Shown here: piece after piece, positions 7,898 through 15,875 of the stretch
Layout of the letters: every line of letters starts with the position of its first letter
How positions within the stretch are numbered: position 1 is the stretch's first letter
Origin: Gaiellasilicea sp963802765
GTDB lineage: Bacteria > Actinomycetota > Thermoleophilia > Gaiellales > Gaiellaceae
Length of the DNA stretch: 64,000 nt
Direction of reading: 5' to 3'
Assembly: GCA_963802765.1 (NCBI GenBank)
Contig: CAWDJZ010000007.1
Span: forward strand, 124,001-188,000
Program-made: the position numbers and the translations under genes
Notes under the pieces: generated by a model
What the model was told of the DNA's origin: nothing
The model's input: only the letters and a program-made list of their open reading frames with translations
Databases searched by the model: none

Positions 7898-8904
7898 GTG
7901 CGAATGAAGCTGGCCTCGTGGCCGCGCGCGTTCGCCGCCACGAGCTCCTCCTCCGTGAGCGCGCCGATCCTCGCCAGCAGCTCGAGCTCGTCGCGAAGGT
8001 GGGTTCGCATCATCTCGGGGCCGTCGGTGGCGATCGTGAAGGCCACGCCGTTGCCGGCGAAGGCGCGGAACGTCTCGCGTACGGCATTCTCGTCCGCCAG
8101 AGCCTTCGTGAGCAGGTTCGAGGTCGGGCAGATCTCGAGCACCGTGCCCGACTCGCGCAGGAGCCGCATCAGCTCGGGGTCGCGGGCGGCCAGGATGCCG
8201 TGCCCGATCCGGTCCGGGCGGAGGTGCTCGACGACCTCACCGAGCTCCTCGGCGCCGGTCTCGCCCTCCTCGCCAACGTGGATCGTGACGCCGAGGCCGG
8301 CCGTGCGCGCCGCCTCGACCATCGGCCTGACCTGCGTGTAGTCGTAGCGCTCCCCGCCCGGCCGAGGACCCGCGATGTCGATCCCGACGATCCCGCGCGA
8401 GGCCCAGCGGATCGCCTTCTCGACGATCACCTCGTTCTGCCGGTGCGAGAACGTCCGGTCCATCATCAGGATCAGGCCGCTGCGCACCTGCGGGTACTCG
8501 ATCGAGGCGCGGTCGAGGCCGCGGATCGCGGCGAGGATGATGTGGTCGAGGTCGCGCTCGCCGCCGCGGTTCCGCTTCATCGGGTTGAAGCGGAGCTCGA
8601 GCGTCGTGATCCCCTGGGAGCGGTACGCGCCGCCGATCGCGCCGTGCACGGAGCGCTCGACCGCGATCGGGGAAGACTGGATCAGCTCCGTCCAGTGGTA
8701 GATCCGGTCGAGCGCGTCGAGGTTCTCGACCCCGCGCGGGTCGGAGACGGTGACGAGGGCGTCGAACTCCCAGTAGTCCTTGACCGGGAGCGCGATTCCC
8801 TGCTCGTGCGCCAGCGACCAGAGGATGTCGGAGGCGACCGACCCGCCGAGATGGGTGTGCAGCTCGGCGAGACCCTGGTCGAGCATCCAGGCGAGCTTAT
8901 CCAC
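7894..8904 (-). CDS. add: Adenosine deaminase family protein
   Basis: Zinc-dependent metallo-hydrolase that deaminates adenosine to inosine. The first metal motif is ELHTHLGGS (HxH, about residue 15). Later ones are TIHVGEEGE (metal His and catalytic Glu), RIGHGI (catalytic His) and a metal Asp in FTIATDGPEM, where family members often have SLNTDDP, so the end of the site is slightly unusual. LEICPTSNLLT is the standard substrate loop. Length of 336 residues is normal. Converges on the ATP-grasp gene, sharing four bases. Confidence 0.87.
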   Translation of the reverse strand: MDKLAWMLDQGLAELHTHLGGSVASDILWSLAHEQGIALPVKDYWEFDALVTVSDPRGVENLDALDRIYHWTELIQSSPIAVERSVHGAIGGAYRSQGITTLELRFNPMKRNRGGERDLDHIILAAIRGLDRASIEYPQVRSGLILMMDRTFSHRQNEVIVEKAIRWASRGIVGIDIAGPRPGGERYDYTQVRPMVEAARTAGLGVTIHVGEEGETGAEELGEVVEHLRPDRIGHGILAARDPELMRLLRESGTVLEICPTSNLLTKALADENAVRETFRAFAGNGVAFTIATDGPEMMRTHLRDELELLARIGALTEEELVAANARGHEASFIRT

Positions 8905-8945
8905 GGTGGGCTACGCACCACGGCTTCTCGTGCGGCACGCACGCG

Positions 8946-10388
8946 CTAGTACGCCTGCGCCCACACGGCAACGGTCACCGCGGACCGACCGCAGCAGACG
9001 CAGGCGCCCGGCTGTGACGGTTGCTCGCCGAGCGGCAGGCACCTGATCGTCGCCGAGCTGTCGTCCTTGACGCGCGCCTCGCACTCCCTCCGGCCGCACC
9101 ACTGCGCCGCGACGAACCCGGTGGCTTCGCGGAGGTACTCGATCATCTCGTCGTAGCCGCTTGGATCGCGGAGCGTTCGCCGCTCCTGTTCGTCGCGGGC
9201 GGTGTGGAAGAGCGAGGCTTGCACGTCGCTCAGCATCTCGTCGATCGCGGCAGCTACGCGAGGCAGCGGGATCTGCTTCTTCTCGCCGCTGTCGCGGCGC
9301 GCGACGGTAACCGCTCCCGCCGTGAGGTCGCGGCCGCCGATCTCGATGCGAAGTGGCACGCCTTTCAGCTCCCACTCGTTGAACTTGAAGCCGGGCCGGT
9401 AATCGGGACGATCGTCGATTCGAACGCGAACACCTGCCGCTCGCAGCTCGTCGGCGACGGCAGCGGCGACCTGGATCACGGCAGTCCGGTCATCCTCGCG
9501 AAAAATCGGCACGATCACGACCTGATGCGGCGCGACGCGAGGCGGGAGTCGCAGCCCACGGTCATCTCCGTGCGCCATGACAACGCCGCCGACCAGTCGC
9601 GTGGTCGCGCCCCACGAGGTCGCATACGGGTACTGCTCGCTGCCGTCGCGCGCTGTGTAGCGGACATCGAACGTGCGCGCGAAGCCCTGGCCCAGGTAGT
9701 GCGAGGTTGCTGCCTGGAGTGCCTTTCCGTCGCGCATCAGCGCTTCGAGCGTGTAGGTGTCGACGGCGCCGGGGAACCGCTCGCTCTCGCTCTTGCGGCC
9801 GCGGAGCACGGGGATCGCGAGGACGTTCTCGATCGTGTCGGCGTAGACGTCGTGCAGGATCGTCAGCGTCTCGGCCACGGCCTCCGCTTCGGTCTCGTGC
9901 GCGGTGTGTCCCTCCTGCCAGAGGAACTCGCTCGTTCGCAGGAAGAGGCGCGGCCGCAGCTCCCAGCGGACGACGTTCGCCCACTGGTTGTAGAGCAGGG
10001 GTAGGTCGCGGTACGACTGCACCCAGCGGGCATACGTCGACCAGATCAGCGCCTCGGAGGTCGGACGCACCGCGAGCGGCTCCTCCAGCTTCTTCCCGCC
10101 CGCCTCGGTGACGAGCGCGACCTCGGGGGCGAAACCCTCGACGAGCTCGCCCTCCTGCGCCAGCACCGAGACGGGCACGAACAGAGGGAAGTAGAAGTTC
10201 TCGTGGCCAGTCGCCTTGATCCGGCCATCGAGCTCGCGCTGGATCGCCTCCCAGATCGCGTAGCCGTACGGCTTGATCACCATGGCGCCACGAACCGGCG
10301 AGTTCTCCGCCAGGCCGGCGCGGCGCACGACCTCGCCGTACCACGCGGGGAAGTCGCTCGCCTGGGTCGGCAAAGCGGTCGTGCTCAT
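8946..10388 (-). CDS. proS: Prolyl-tRNA synthetase, archaeal/eukaryotic type
   Basis: Class II synthetase charging tRNA-Pro. Motif 2 is visible in LRTSEFLWQEGHTAHET, motif 3 residues in GGVVMAHGDDRGLRLPPR, followed by an anticodon-binding domain (HQVVIVPIFREDD, VRIDDRPDYRPGFKFNEWELKG, PLRIEIGGRDL). The C-terminal zinc-binding domain is present, with cysteines in QWCGRRECEARV and ACVCCGRS, and the protein ends in AQAY, the conserved terminal tyrosine of this type. The bacterial editing insertion is absent. Length of 480 residues fits ProRS type 3. The ATG overlaps the stop of a possible 13-codon leader ORF. Confidence 0.95.
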   Translation of the reverse strand: MSTTALPTQASDFPAWYGEVVRRAGLAENSPVRGAMVIKPYGYAIWEAIQRELDGRIKATGHENFYFPLFVPVSVLAQEGELVEGFAPEVALVTEAGGKKLEEPLAVRPTSEALIWSTYARWVQSYRDLPLLYNQWANVVRWELRPRLFLRTSEFLWQEGHTAHETEAEAVAETLTILHDVYADTIENVLAIPVLRGRKSESERFPGAVDTYTLEALMRDGKALQAATSHYLGQGFARTFDVRYTARDGSEQYPYATSWGATTRLVGGVVMAHGDDRGLRLPPRVAPHQVVIVPIFREDDRTAVIQVAAAVADELRAAGVRVRIDDRPDYRPGFKFNEWELKGVPLRIEIGGRDLTAGAVTVARRDSGEKKQIPLPRVAAAIDEMLSDVQASLFHTARDEQERRTLRDPSGYDEMIEYLREATGFVAAQWCGRRECEARVKDDSSATIRCLPLGEQPSQPGACVCCGRSAVTVAVWAQAY

Positions 10389-10426
10389 CGGGAGGCTCCC
10401 GTGAGCAGGCGTACTGCGAACATCAT
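10385..10426 (-). CDS. Possible 13-codon leader ORF before proS
   Basis: On the minus strand a good Shine-Dalgarno (GAAGGAG, 10430-10436) precedes two ATG codons at 10426 and 10423. They open a frame MMFAVRLLTGASR whose TGA overlaps the proS ATG (ATGA). Just before proS there is an inverted repeat CGGGAG-G-CTCCCG (10389-10401) that could fold over the proS ribosome-binding region. The peptide has no proline codons, so classical attenuation is not indicated; translational coupling is the simplest reading. It may also be an artefact of a start-site mis-call. Low certainty. Confidence 0.35.
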   Translation of the reverse strand: MMFAVRLLTGASR

Positions 10427-10654
10427 GTGCTCCTTCGTAGACGTCTACCGGCGGTGACGGAGTCGGTTCCGGCGCTCCGGGCCGAAACGGCGGGAGCGCC
10501 TACGCCGGGACGTGAACGAACGGCGGCCGCGGGGCGACCGCCGGAACCGGCAGAAGCTCACCCACGCGCAGCCGCGGCAAGGTCATGCGCAGAGGATAGC
10601 GGGCCACGAAGCGAAGGCTCGACCGCCTCGAGCGCCACGTGTGTCGCTCATGAT
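10427..10654. other. Intergenic region upstream of proS
   Basis: About 230 bases between proS and the repeat at the end of the esterase gene. It holds a perfect 12-base palindrome GTAGACGTCTAC (10437-10448) directly behind the leader-ORF Shine-Dalgarno, a possible operator. No convincing coding frame, tRNA or T-box anticodon structure was seen. Confidence 0.5.
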
Positions 10655-10677
10655 CCAAGTAGCAGTCTGTTACTTGG
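10655..10677. repeat. Short palindromic repeat, family A, copy 1
   Basis: Arms CCAAGTAGCAG and CTGTTACTTGG around a single central base, with one arm mismatch. On the minus strand it reads GCC AAG TAA, giving the last two residues (Ala-Lys) and the stop of the esterase gene. Related copies are at 32644-32662 and 35745-35769. No uridine tract follows, so if it terminates transcription it is not a classic intrinsic terminator. Confidence 0.75.
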
Positions 10678-11290
10678 CGTCCAGCGCGCTCGCGACGAAG
10701 CTGCGCAGCGCCGGGATGATCCCGGGGTCGATCGTGTGGCCGTAGGGACCTTCGTGGTAGCCGACGTCGGCGCCCGAGTCGGCGAGCGCTTGGCGGGCGG
10801 CCCGGCTGTAGTCGACGGGGATCACCGGGTCGAGCGTGCCGTGAGCGATCGTGACCGGGAAGCCGTCGAGACCGGTGAGATCGAGGTCGAGCCCGTCCAC
10901 CGCGGGCATGAAGCCCGAGAGCGGGAGCAGGGCCGCCGGCCGCTCCTCCGGCTTGCGGCCTAGGCCGGTCGCGTAGCTCATCACGGCGCCTTGCGAGAAG
11001 CCGCCGAGGACGAGCGGCTTCGCCAGGCCGTCGAGGAATTCGGCGAGCGCCACGAAGCTCGGCCAGAAGGTGTCCGGGTCGGGCGTGGGGATGCCGCCGA
11101 GCCGGTACCAGTGGCGCCCGCCGGGCGGCAGGGTGAGCGGGCCCTGCGGCGTGTAGCCGTGTAGCCGCCGCTCGGGGTCGAGGGCATCGAGCAGGGGGTA
11201 GAGGTCGCGCTCGTCGGCGCCGCGGCCGTGCATGAGGACGAGCGAGCCCTCCGGCTCGGCCGCGGCGGGCCGCTCGAGCGCCTCGATCAC
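10670..11290 (-). CDS. Phospholipase/carboxylesterase family hydrolase (MhqD-like)
   Basis: Small alpha/beta hydrolase of the phospholipase/carboxylesterase (YpfH/MhqD) family. N-terminal SLVLMHGRGADERDLYPLLDAL is the oxyanion block, GGFSQGAVMSY holds the nucleophile Ser, the Asp is in TIAHGTLDPVIPVDYSR, and the His in GPYGHTIDP. The GTG start overlaps the stop of the upstream dioxygenase gene by four bases, so the two are coupled. The pair dioxygenase + esterase next to a MarR regulator matches the Bacillus mhqO-mhqD-mhqR arrangement for quinone and hydroquinone stress. The stop codon lies inside a palindromic repeat. Confidence 0.85.
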   Translation of the reverse strand: MIEALERPAAAEPEGSLVLMHGRGADERDLYPLLDALDPERRLHGYTPQGPLTLPPGGRHWYRLGGIPTPDPDTFWPSFVALAEFLDGLAKPLVLGGFSQGAVMSYATGLGRKPEERPAALLPLSGFMPAVDGLDLDLTGLDGFPVTIAHGTLDPVIPVDYSRAARQALADSGADVGYHEGPYGHTIDPGIIPALRSFVASALDAK

Positions 11291-12213
11291 GTCGCGGCCC
11301 AAGAGCCGCGCGGGTCGGGCAGCGGCGTGAGCGCCGGCTCGATCCGGTCGCGCAGATGCTCGAACGCCGGCGGCAGCGAGAGCCGCTCGCCCAGGTGCTC
11401 CGGATCCTCGTCCGTCGCGAACCCGGGGCCGATCGTCGCGAGCTCGAAGAGGACGCCGCTCGGCTCGCGGAAGTAGATCGACCGGAAGTAGAAGCGGTCG
11501 ATCACGGGCGTCGGCCGGTGGCCGGCGGCCTCGACATGGCGCTGCCAGGCGTCCTGGTCCTCCTGCTGCGTCGCCCAGGCAACGTGGTGCACCGTGCCAG
11601 CGCCGGGCACCCCGGCTCCGGCCGGCGGCGCGTCGTAGCTGATCCAGCCGCCGCGCCGCTCGCCGCGAGCCTCCCACGTCGCGTCGCCGGACGAGACGAA
11701 TCCGAGCGTCTCCTCGAGCAGGCTGCGACTGCGCTCCGGGTCGGACGAGAACGCTCGCACACCTTCGAAGCCCTGCAGCGCCAGCTCGGGCGCGATCTCG
11801 GGGTGCTTCGCGACGAGCGGTGCGTCGTCGGTCTCGACGACGGCCAGCTCGAGCCTCATTCCCTCGAAGTCGGTGAAGACGAGGCCCGTCTCGAGGCGCT
11901 CGACCTCGACGCCTTCGCCGCGGAGCCGCTCCTCCCAGAAGTCGAGCGCGTCCGTGCTCGCGACGCGCCAGACGATCGTGTGGATCATGCCGGCGCCGGC
12001 CCGACCCCGGCGCGCTCCCGGATACTCGAAGAACGTGATGTCGGCGCCCGCGCTCGCCTCCTCGTCGGCGTAGAAGAGGTGGTACACGGTGGGGTCGTCC
12101 TGGTTGACGGTCTTCTTGACGAGGCGGAGACCGAGCACCCGGGTGTAGAAGTCGACGTTCCGGGGAGCGTCCCCGGTGATCAGGGTGATGTGATGAATCC
12201 CTTCGAGGCGCAT
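11287..12213 (-). CDS. Ring-cleaving dioxygenase, glyoxalase fold (MhqO-like)
   Basis: Vicinal-oxygen-chelate protein with two paired beta-alpha-beta repeats. The start RLEGIHHITLITGDAPRNVDFYTRVLGLRLVKKTVNQDD (in segments) is diagnostic of the MhqO/YkcA family of hydroquinone-specific dioxygenases. Metal ligands are expected at His of GIHHITL, at VHHVAWATQ in the second half, and at Glu of SGVLFELATIGPGF. About 308 residues, as usual. ATG at 12213 is chosen because an upstream extension is basic and non-homologous. Divergent from the MarR gene over a short AT-rich control region. Confidence 0.88.
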   Translation of the reverse strand: MRLEGIHHITLITGDAPRNVDFYTRVLGLRLVKKTVNQDDPTVYHLFYADEEASAGADITFFEYPGARRGRAGAGMIHTIVWRVASTDALDFWEERLRGEGVEVERLETGLVFTDFEGMRLELAVVETDDAPLVAKHPEIAPELALQGFEGVRAFSSDPERSRSLLEETLGFVSSGDATWEARGERRGGWISYDAPPAGAGVPGAGTVHHVAWATQQEDQDAWQRHVEAAGHRPTPVIDRFYFRSIYFREPSGVLFELATIGPGFATDEDPEHLGERLSLPPAFEHLRDRIEPALTPLPDPRGSWAAT

Positions 12214-12230
12214 CCGGCCCTCGCTTTCCT

Positions 12231-12273
12231 GTTGACTTTCTTGCACGTGCAAATATAATAGTTGCGCATGCAA
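12231..12273 (+). promoter_or_regulatory. Promoter with MarR-type operators; likely leaderless start
   Basis: A sigma70-like promoter points toward the MarR gene: TTGACT (12232-12237), 16 bases, TATAAT (12254-12259). A perfect palindrome TTGCACGTGCAA (12241-12252) sits in the spacer and a second near-copy TTGCGCATGCAA (12262-12273) follows the -10 box and covers the ATG. Transcription would begin at or next to the ATG at 12268, implying a leaderless mRNA. Binding here would also silence the divergent dioxygenase-esterase pair. Autoregulation is inferred from layout. Confidence 0.75.
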
Positions 12274-12711
12274 GGAAATGTCAAGCTGCTCTCGCCGGCC
12301 GAGCTCGGTGCCTGGCGCGGCTTCCTCCGCGCCCACGCGGCGATCGTACGCCGGCTCGACGCAGAGCTGGAGGCGGAGCACGGGCTCTCGCTGAGCGCCT
12401 ACGAGGTGCTCCTTCTCCTGCACGAGGCGCCCGGGCGTCGCCTGCGGATGTCAGAGCTCGCCGACTCGGCGCTCCTGAGCCACAGCGGGATGACGCGGCT
12501 CGTCGATCGGCTCGTCGAGGCGGGTTTCGTCCAGCGCCGCCGCTGCGAAGAGGATCGCCGCGGTTTTTTCGCGGAGCTCACGCCGGCCGGAGCGGAGCTC
12601 TTCGGCCGGGCTCGCGCCACCCATCTGCGCGGCATCCGCGAGCGCTTCGTCTCCCGCCTGTCGGAGCGCGAGCTCGCCGAGCTCGCCGCTCTCTGGGACC
12701 GGGTGGCGTAG
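12268..12711 (+). CDS. MarR-family transcriptional regulator (MhqR-like)
   Basis: Winged-helix MarR regulator of about 147 residues. The DNA-binding core is LSAYEVLLLLHEAPGRRLRM, SELADSALLSHSGMTRLVDRL (recognition helix), and the wing VQRRRCEEDRRGFFAELTPAG. The final helices ERFVSRLSERELAELAALWD form the dimer. It is divergent from an MhqO-like dioxygenase and MhqD-like esterase, so release by quinones is plausible; a cysteine (RRRCEEDRR) is in the wing, but no redox sensing can be claimed from sequence alone. ATG at 12268 is preferred over the TTG at 12262. Confidence 0.88.
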   Translation: MQGNVKLLSPAELGAWRGFLRAHAAIVRRLDAELEAEHGLSLSAYEVLLLLHEAPGRRLRMSELADSALLSHSGMTRLVDRLVEAGFVQRRRCEEDRRGFFAELTPAGAELFGRARATHLRGIRERFVSRLSERELAELAALWDRVA

Positions 12712-12756
12712 GATCGCCGCCTTTACGACACGCCTCGGCGCATAGACTCATCGAGG

Positions 12757-13908
12757 ATGAAGATCGGGGTTGTCGTCCCGTTCTCGTGGTCATTCTGGGG
12801 AGCCGTCGTCGAGCACGCGGAGCTGCAGGCGGCCGCATTGCGCGACCTCGGCCACGAGGTGCGCCTGCTCATGGGCAACGATCCGCCCGGACAGTTCACG
12901 CGCGCGCTCCATCCGCGCGTCGGACGGCACGGCGACCCCCCGCCGGAGGTGATCCCGGTCGGCCGCTCCGTGATCGTCCCCGCGAACGGCTCCCTGCCGA
13001 ACATCATCCTCAGCCCGCGCTCGGTGTTCCGGATCCGGCGGACGCTCGATCGGGAGCGGTTCGACCTCCTGCACCTGCACGAGCCCATGACCCCGACACC
13101 GTGCATCGCCTCGCTGGCGCTCTTCGACGGGCCGATGGTCGGCACGCACCACGCGAGTGGCAATCTCGGCTGGATGCGCCTCGCGCGCCCGGTCTGGGGC
13201 TTCCTCGAGGAGCGGCTCGACCGCCGCATCGCCGTCTCCGAGCAGGCGCGCGCGTCGGCGCAGCGGTGGCTGCCCGGCGAGTACGAGATCGTGCCGAACG
13301 GCGTGCTGATCCCGGAGAGCGTCGAGCCGGGCGGCCGCGAGCACCGCGTCGTGTTCGCCGGCCGCCACGAGCCGCGAAAGGGGCTGCAGGTCCTGCTGCG
13401 CGCGTGGCCCGACGTGCACCGCCGCACCGGCGCGACGCTCCGGATCGCGGGTGCCGACCCGCTGGCGGTCCGGCTCCTGCTCAGCCGACTGCGCGTGCCG
13501 GACGACGGCATCGAGGTGCTCGGCTTCCTCAGCCAGGAAGACCTGACGGCGGAGCTCGCCTCGGCGAAGGCGCTGGTCGCGCCCTCGCTCGGCGGCGAGA
13601 GCTTCGGCATGGTGCTGACGCGGGCGTTTGCCTGCGCGACCCCCGTCGTGGCATCCGACATTCCCGGCTACCGTGACGTGATGACGCCCGATACGGCCGT
13701 GGCCGTCCCGGCCGGCGACGCGCAGGCGCTCGCGGAGGCGGTCTCCAGGCTCCTCGAGGACGAGCCGCGCCGCGAGACGCTCGGCGTTGCGGCGAGGCAG
13801 CTCGCCGTCGACCGCTACTCCTGGTCCGACATCGCGCGCCGGCTCGTCGCCATCTACGAGTCGACGGGCGCCGGCGCCCCGGCGCTAAAGGAGGAGGCGG
13901 CGGCATGA
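12757..13908 (+). CDS. Family 4 glycosyltransferase (PimA-like)
   Basis: GT-B retaining glycosyltransferase, 383 residues. N-terminal MKIGVVVPFSWSFWGAVVEH with the sugar-acceptor glycine region, and C-terminal donor domain with RRVVFAGRHEPRKGLQVLL-type block (HRVVFAGRHEPRKGLQVLL), then LVAPSLGGESFGMVLTRAFA, which contains the E-x7-E nucleotide-sugar motif. The overall pattern resembles phosphatidylinositol mannosyltransferases of actinobacteria. The next gene, a flippase-like membrane protein, overlaps it by ATGA, suggesting both act on a membrane glycolipid. The exact sugar and acceptor are not deducible. Confidence 0.85.
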   Translation: MKIGVVVPFSWSFWGAVVEHAELQAAALRDLGHEVRLLMGNDPPGQFTRALHPRVGRHGDPPPEVIPVGRSVIVPANGSLPNIILSPRSVFRIRRTLDRERFDLLHLHEPMTPTPCIASLALFDGPMVGTHHASGNLGWMRLARPVWGFLEERLDRRIAVSEQARASAQRWLPGEYEIVPNGVLIPESVEPGGREHRVVFAGRHEPRKGLQVLLRAWPDVHRRTGATLRIAGADPLAVRLLLSRLRVPDDGIEVLGFLSQEDLTAELASAKALVAPSLGGESFGMVLTRAFACATPVVASDIPGYRDVMTPDTAVAVPAGDAQALAEAVSRLLEDEPRRETLGVAARQLAVDRYSWSDIARRLVAIYESTGAGAPALKEEAAA

Positions 13909-14967
13909 GCCTCGTGCCACGCAGCCCGTGGCTCCGGGCCGCTCTCGTTCTTCCCCTCTTCGCAGCCGTCGTCCTCCTGCTCTGGTGGCGTGGACCGGAC
14001 TGGAACCGGGTCCTCAACGCGCTCGACCTCGTCAACTGGCGCTGGATCGCATTCGCGCTCGTGCTCAACCTCGTCTCGGTGCTCTTCCGGTCGTTCGCAT
14101 GGCGCCTCACCATCGACCAGGCCCTCGACCCGCCTCGACCGCGGTTCGACAAGATCTTCTCGGCGTTCTCCGATTGGACTGCTTGCGAACGCTGTCCTAC
14201 CGGGTCGGATCGGCGAGCTGGCGCGCGTCGCCGTGTTGCGCCGCCACGTCGCGCAGGGCCCGGGGACGAGCGGCACGCTCGTCGGGACCGTCTTCGCCCA
14301 TCGGCTCTTCGACCTCTTCCCCGCGCTGCTCCTGGTCGCGTACGTGATCTCGACCGCGAGGATCCCGCATTGGGCGGTGACGAGCCTGGTCATCGTCGCC
14401 GCGGCCGGGACTCTGCTCTTCATGGCCGGGGTCGCGGGCGCGCGCCGGCGGCACCAGACGACCCTCGACGATGCCCATCCCGCGCGCCGACTGCTGGCGA
14501 TGGCCCGGCAGGGACTCTCCGTGCTCCGCTCGCCGCTCCCTGCCCTCGGCGCGATCCTGCTCCAGTGCGCGGGCTGGCTCATGCAGCTGTTCGCGGTCTA
14601 CGTGGCGATGCGGGCGTTCGGCATCCATGCTCCCCTTCCCGCCGCCGCGCTCGTGCTGCTGCTCATGAACGTCGCGACGGTCTTCCCGCTCTGGCCGGGG
14701 AACATCGGCCTGCTCCAGGCGGCCGTCGCCCTGCCGCTCGTCCGGTACGGGGTCGCGTACCCGACCGGCTTCGCCTACGCGCTCGTCCTGCAGATGATCG
14801 AGATGTCCCTCGGCATCGGCATCGGCCTGCTCTTCCTCGCGCGCGAGGGCCTCTCCTTCGCGGTGCTGCGCGATCTCCCCGAGGCGGCTGAAGCGGCGGA
14901 GGCGCTGGAGGAGCCGGAAGCGCGGCAACCGGTGGAGTCGCGTGCGCGCGCTGGCGTGTCCGGCTAG
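13905..14967 (+). CDS. Flippase-like (LPG-synthase TM / UPF0104) membrane protein, frameshifted
   Basis: Integral membrane protein of the lysylphosphatidylglycerol-synthase TM family (COG0392). The first part gives helices LRAALVLPLFAAVVLLLWW and WIAFALVLNLVSVLFRSFAW. At about 14172 the frame changes; the second part begins IGLLANAVLPGRIGELARVAVL, the signature loop of this family, and continues through helices LFDLFPALLLVAYVIS, ALVLLLMNVATVFPLWPGNIG and LVLQMIEMSLGIGIGLLFLA. Deleting one G in tctccGattgg rejoins both halves, so a base insertion is likely. C-terminal tail is acidic. It overlaps the glycosyltransferase and the downstream glycerate kinase. Confidence 0.8.
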
Positions 14968-15871
14968 CCTCAAGAACGTCCTGAGCGCTGCCGCTGCCGC
15001 GGCAGCGCTGAGCGAAGGGCTCAGACAGGCCGGTGCGTCCGCTGCCGAGTTGCCGATCGCGGACGGCGGCGAAGGAACCGCGGCCGTGCTCGGGTCGGCG
15101 CTGGGGGGCGAGTGGCGCGACGCGGACGTCCACGACGCCTTCGGGCGCCCACGCGTGGGGCGCTGGCTCCTTCTGCCGGACGGCTCTGCGGTGGTCGAGG
15201 CGGCGGCGGCGATCCCGCTCGACCCATCCCGGCTCGACCCGCTCGCGGCGTCGAGCCGCGGCTTCGGCGAGCTCGTCCTGGCGGCGCTCGACGAGCGGCC
15301 CGCGTCGCTCCTGCTCTGTCTCGGCGGCACCGCGACGATGGACGGCGGCGCCGGCTTTCTCGAGGTCGTGCGGGAGCTACCAGTGCCCGCGCGCGCCGCC
15401 TGCGACGTCCGGGCCACCCTGGCGGACGCGCCGCGCCTCTTCGGCCCGCAGAAGGGCGCCGGCCCGACCGAGATTCTCGAGCTCGAGCGGCGCATCGCCG
15501 GGCGAGCAGGGCTTGTGTTGTTCCAACACGAGCCCTATTCCGGCGCCGCCGGCGGGCTCGGCGCCGCGCTCGCGTCGCTCGGCGCCACGCTCGAGCCGGG
15601 CGCGCAGCTCGTGCTGGACGCAGTCGGCTTCGATCCGTCGGGCTATGACCTCGTCGTCACCGGTGAGGGCCGCGTCGACGCCACAACCCGGCTCGGCAAG
15701 GCGCCCGGCGAGGTCGTCCGCCGGGCCGCCGGCACCCGGTGCGTGATCTTCGGCGGCGTCGTCGAGGAGCCGCTACCGGGGGTGGAGACGGTCGCCCTCT
15801 CGGGCGATCCGTCGCGGGCGCGCGAGGACCTCGTCGCGCTCGGACACGACTTAGTGTTGGAACAACACTAA
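14942..15871 (+). CDS. Glycerate kinase
   Basis: GarK/GlxK-type glycerate kinase of 309 residues. It shows the PIADGGEGTAAVL motif, VVEAAAAIPL, CLGGTATMDGGAGFL, RLFGPQKGAGP and VVTGEGRVDATTRLGKAPGEV, all family blocks. Glycerate is phosphorylated to a phosphoglycerate for entry into glycolysis. Two palindromes are embedded in the gene: one encodes part of GLVLFQHEP in the middle, the other encodes the terminal DLVLEQH and the TAA stop. The repeated LVLxQH string is a direct trace of these elements. GTG start lies inside the end of the previous gene. Confidence 0.88.
   Translation: MRALACPASLKNVLSAAAAAAALSEGLRQAGASAAELPIADGGEGTAAVLGSALGGEWRDADVHDAFGRPRVGRWLLLPDGSAVVEAAAAIPLDPSRLDPLAASSRGFGELVLAALDERPASLLLCLGGTATMDGGAGFLEVVRELPVPARAACDVRATLADAPRLFGPQKGAGPTEILELERRIAGRAGLVLFQHEPYSGAAGGLGAALASLGATLEPGAQLVLDAVGFDPSGYDLVVTGEGRVDATTRLGKAPGEVVRRAAGTRCVIFGGVVEEPLPGVETVALSGDPSRAREDLVALGHDLVLEQH
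15508..15536. repeat. Palindromic repeat, family B, inside glycerate kinase
   Basis: Arms AGGGCTTGTGTTG and CAACACGAGCCCT around TTC, 13 pairs with one G-U type mismatch. The 15-base core GTGTTGTTCCAACAC is the exact reverse complement of the core in the element at the end of the same gene. It is translated in frame. Confidence 0.7.
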
Positions 15872-15875
15872 GTCG
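15847..15875. terminator. Palindromic repeat, family B, at the stop of glycerate kinase
   Basis: Perfect 13-base arms CGACTTAGTGTTG and CAACACTAAGTCG with a GAA loop. The TAA stop (15869-15871) is in the 3' arm. It lies exactly between converging genes (glycerate kinase and a cyclic-nucleotide-binding protein), so it could end transcription from both sides, though no T-run follows. Confidence 0.65.

Noticed and set aside
10427..10654. T-box or tRNA upstream of proS
   Set aside because: No T-box sequence, no proline specifier stem and no cloverleaf could be found.
12214..12423. Upstream extension of the MhqO-like dioxygenase
   Set aside because: It would run through the MarR promoter and regulator start; family homology begins at 12213.
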